This document shows positions 34,235 to 34,252 of a stretch of 34,252 nucleotides of DNA, piece by piece. The translations under genes and the position numbers were made by a program. The notes below the pieces were generated by a model. That model saw nothing but the letters and a program-made list of their open reading frames with translations. It had not been told where the DNA came from and searched no databases. The stretch is from Smittium culicis. Its lineage: Eukaryota; Kickxellomycota; Harpellomycetes; Harpellales; Legeriomycetaceae. The first letter of the stretch is position 1; each line of letters begins with the position of its first letter. Location of the stretch: positions 1 through 34,252 of the forward strand of contig LSSN01000412.1 in NCBI GenBank assembly GCA_001970855.1. The letters are read 5' to 3'.

Positions 34235-34252
34235 CCCCCCCCCCCCCCCCCC
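34235..34252 (+). repeat. Terminal run of 18 C
   Basis: The window ends in 18 consecutive C bases. Such a run is a usual place for an assembly to break, so the true sequence may continue with a longer or different run. Confidence 0.9.

Overview
The window looks like a nuclear contig from an AT-rich, intron-containing eukaryote, most likely an early-diverging fungus. I base this on three conserved eukaryotic genes, short GT-AG introns (81 to 100 nt, donors GTAAGA, GTAACT and GTAAAG), very AT-rich intergenic DNA full of homopolymers, and several decayed transposons of different classes. A Zoopagomycota-type fungus (e.g. Harpellales) fits, but that is a guess from composition and repeat style. 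I see no bacterial operon, CRISPR array, rRNA or convincing tRNA.

Layout. Positions 1-480 are relatively GC-rich and look like the 3' end of a retroelement: an open reading-frame end, a strong hairpin and an LTR-like segment. A diverged copy of that segment lies inverted at about 1357-1510, with a decayed minus-strand ORF behind it at about 1905-2440. From about 500 to 20,000 there is essentially no intact gene. This extremely AT-rich tract carries a pogo/Tigger-type MITE (12,539-12,813), a decayed non-LTR retrotransposon 3' half (about 16,330-17,430) and a second decayed ORF on the minus strand (about 18,286-19,299).

From 20,006 the window holds real genes. A four-exon CFT2/CPSF2 gene (20,006-23,147, +) encodes the 957-residue large pseudo-nuclease subunit of the pre-mRNA cleavage and polyadenylation complex. 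It converges, with a 136-bp gap, on a minus-strand gene (23,284-24,642) for an Rpr2/Rpp21/Snm1-type zinc-ribbon protein of RNase P/MRP with a very long disordered tail. After a 3.4-kb AT-rich spacer comes an intronless minus-strand GPI13/PIG-O gene (28,239-32,432) for the ethanolamine-phosphate transferase 3 of GPI-anchor synthesis. The last 1.8 kb is a higher-GC intergenic region with a hexamer microsatellite and a pyrimidine-rich stretch. It ends in an 18-C run, probably a contig break.

The genes share no obvious pathway. CFT2 and RPR2 both act in RNA processing, GPI13 in the ER membrane. I found no convincing new biological system. The best leads are the undescribed TE families (inverted LTR-like pair, unidentified decayed ORFs, MITE) and the nature of the roughly 19-kb AT-rich gene desert, which could be ordinary TE decay or a centromere-like region.
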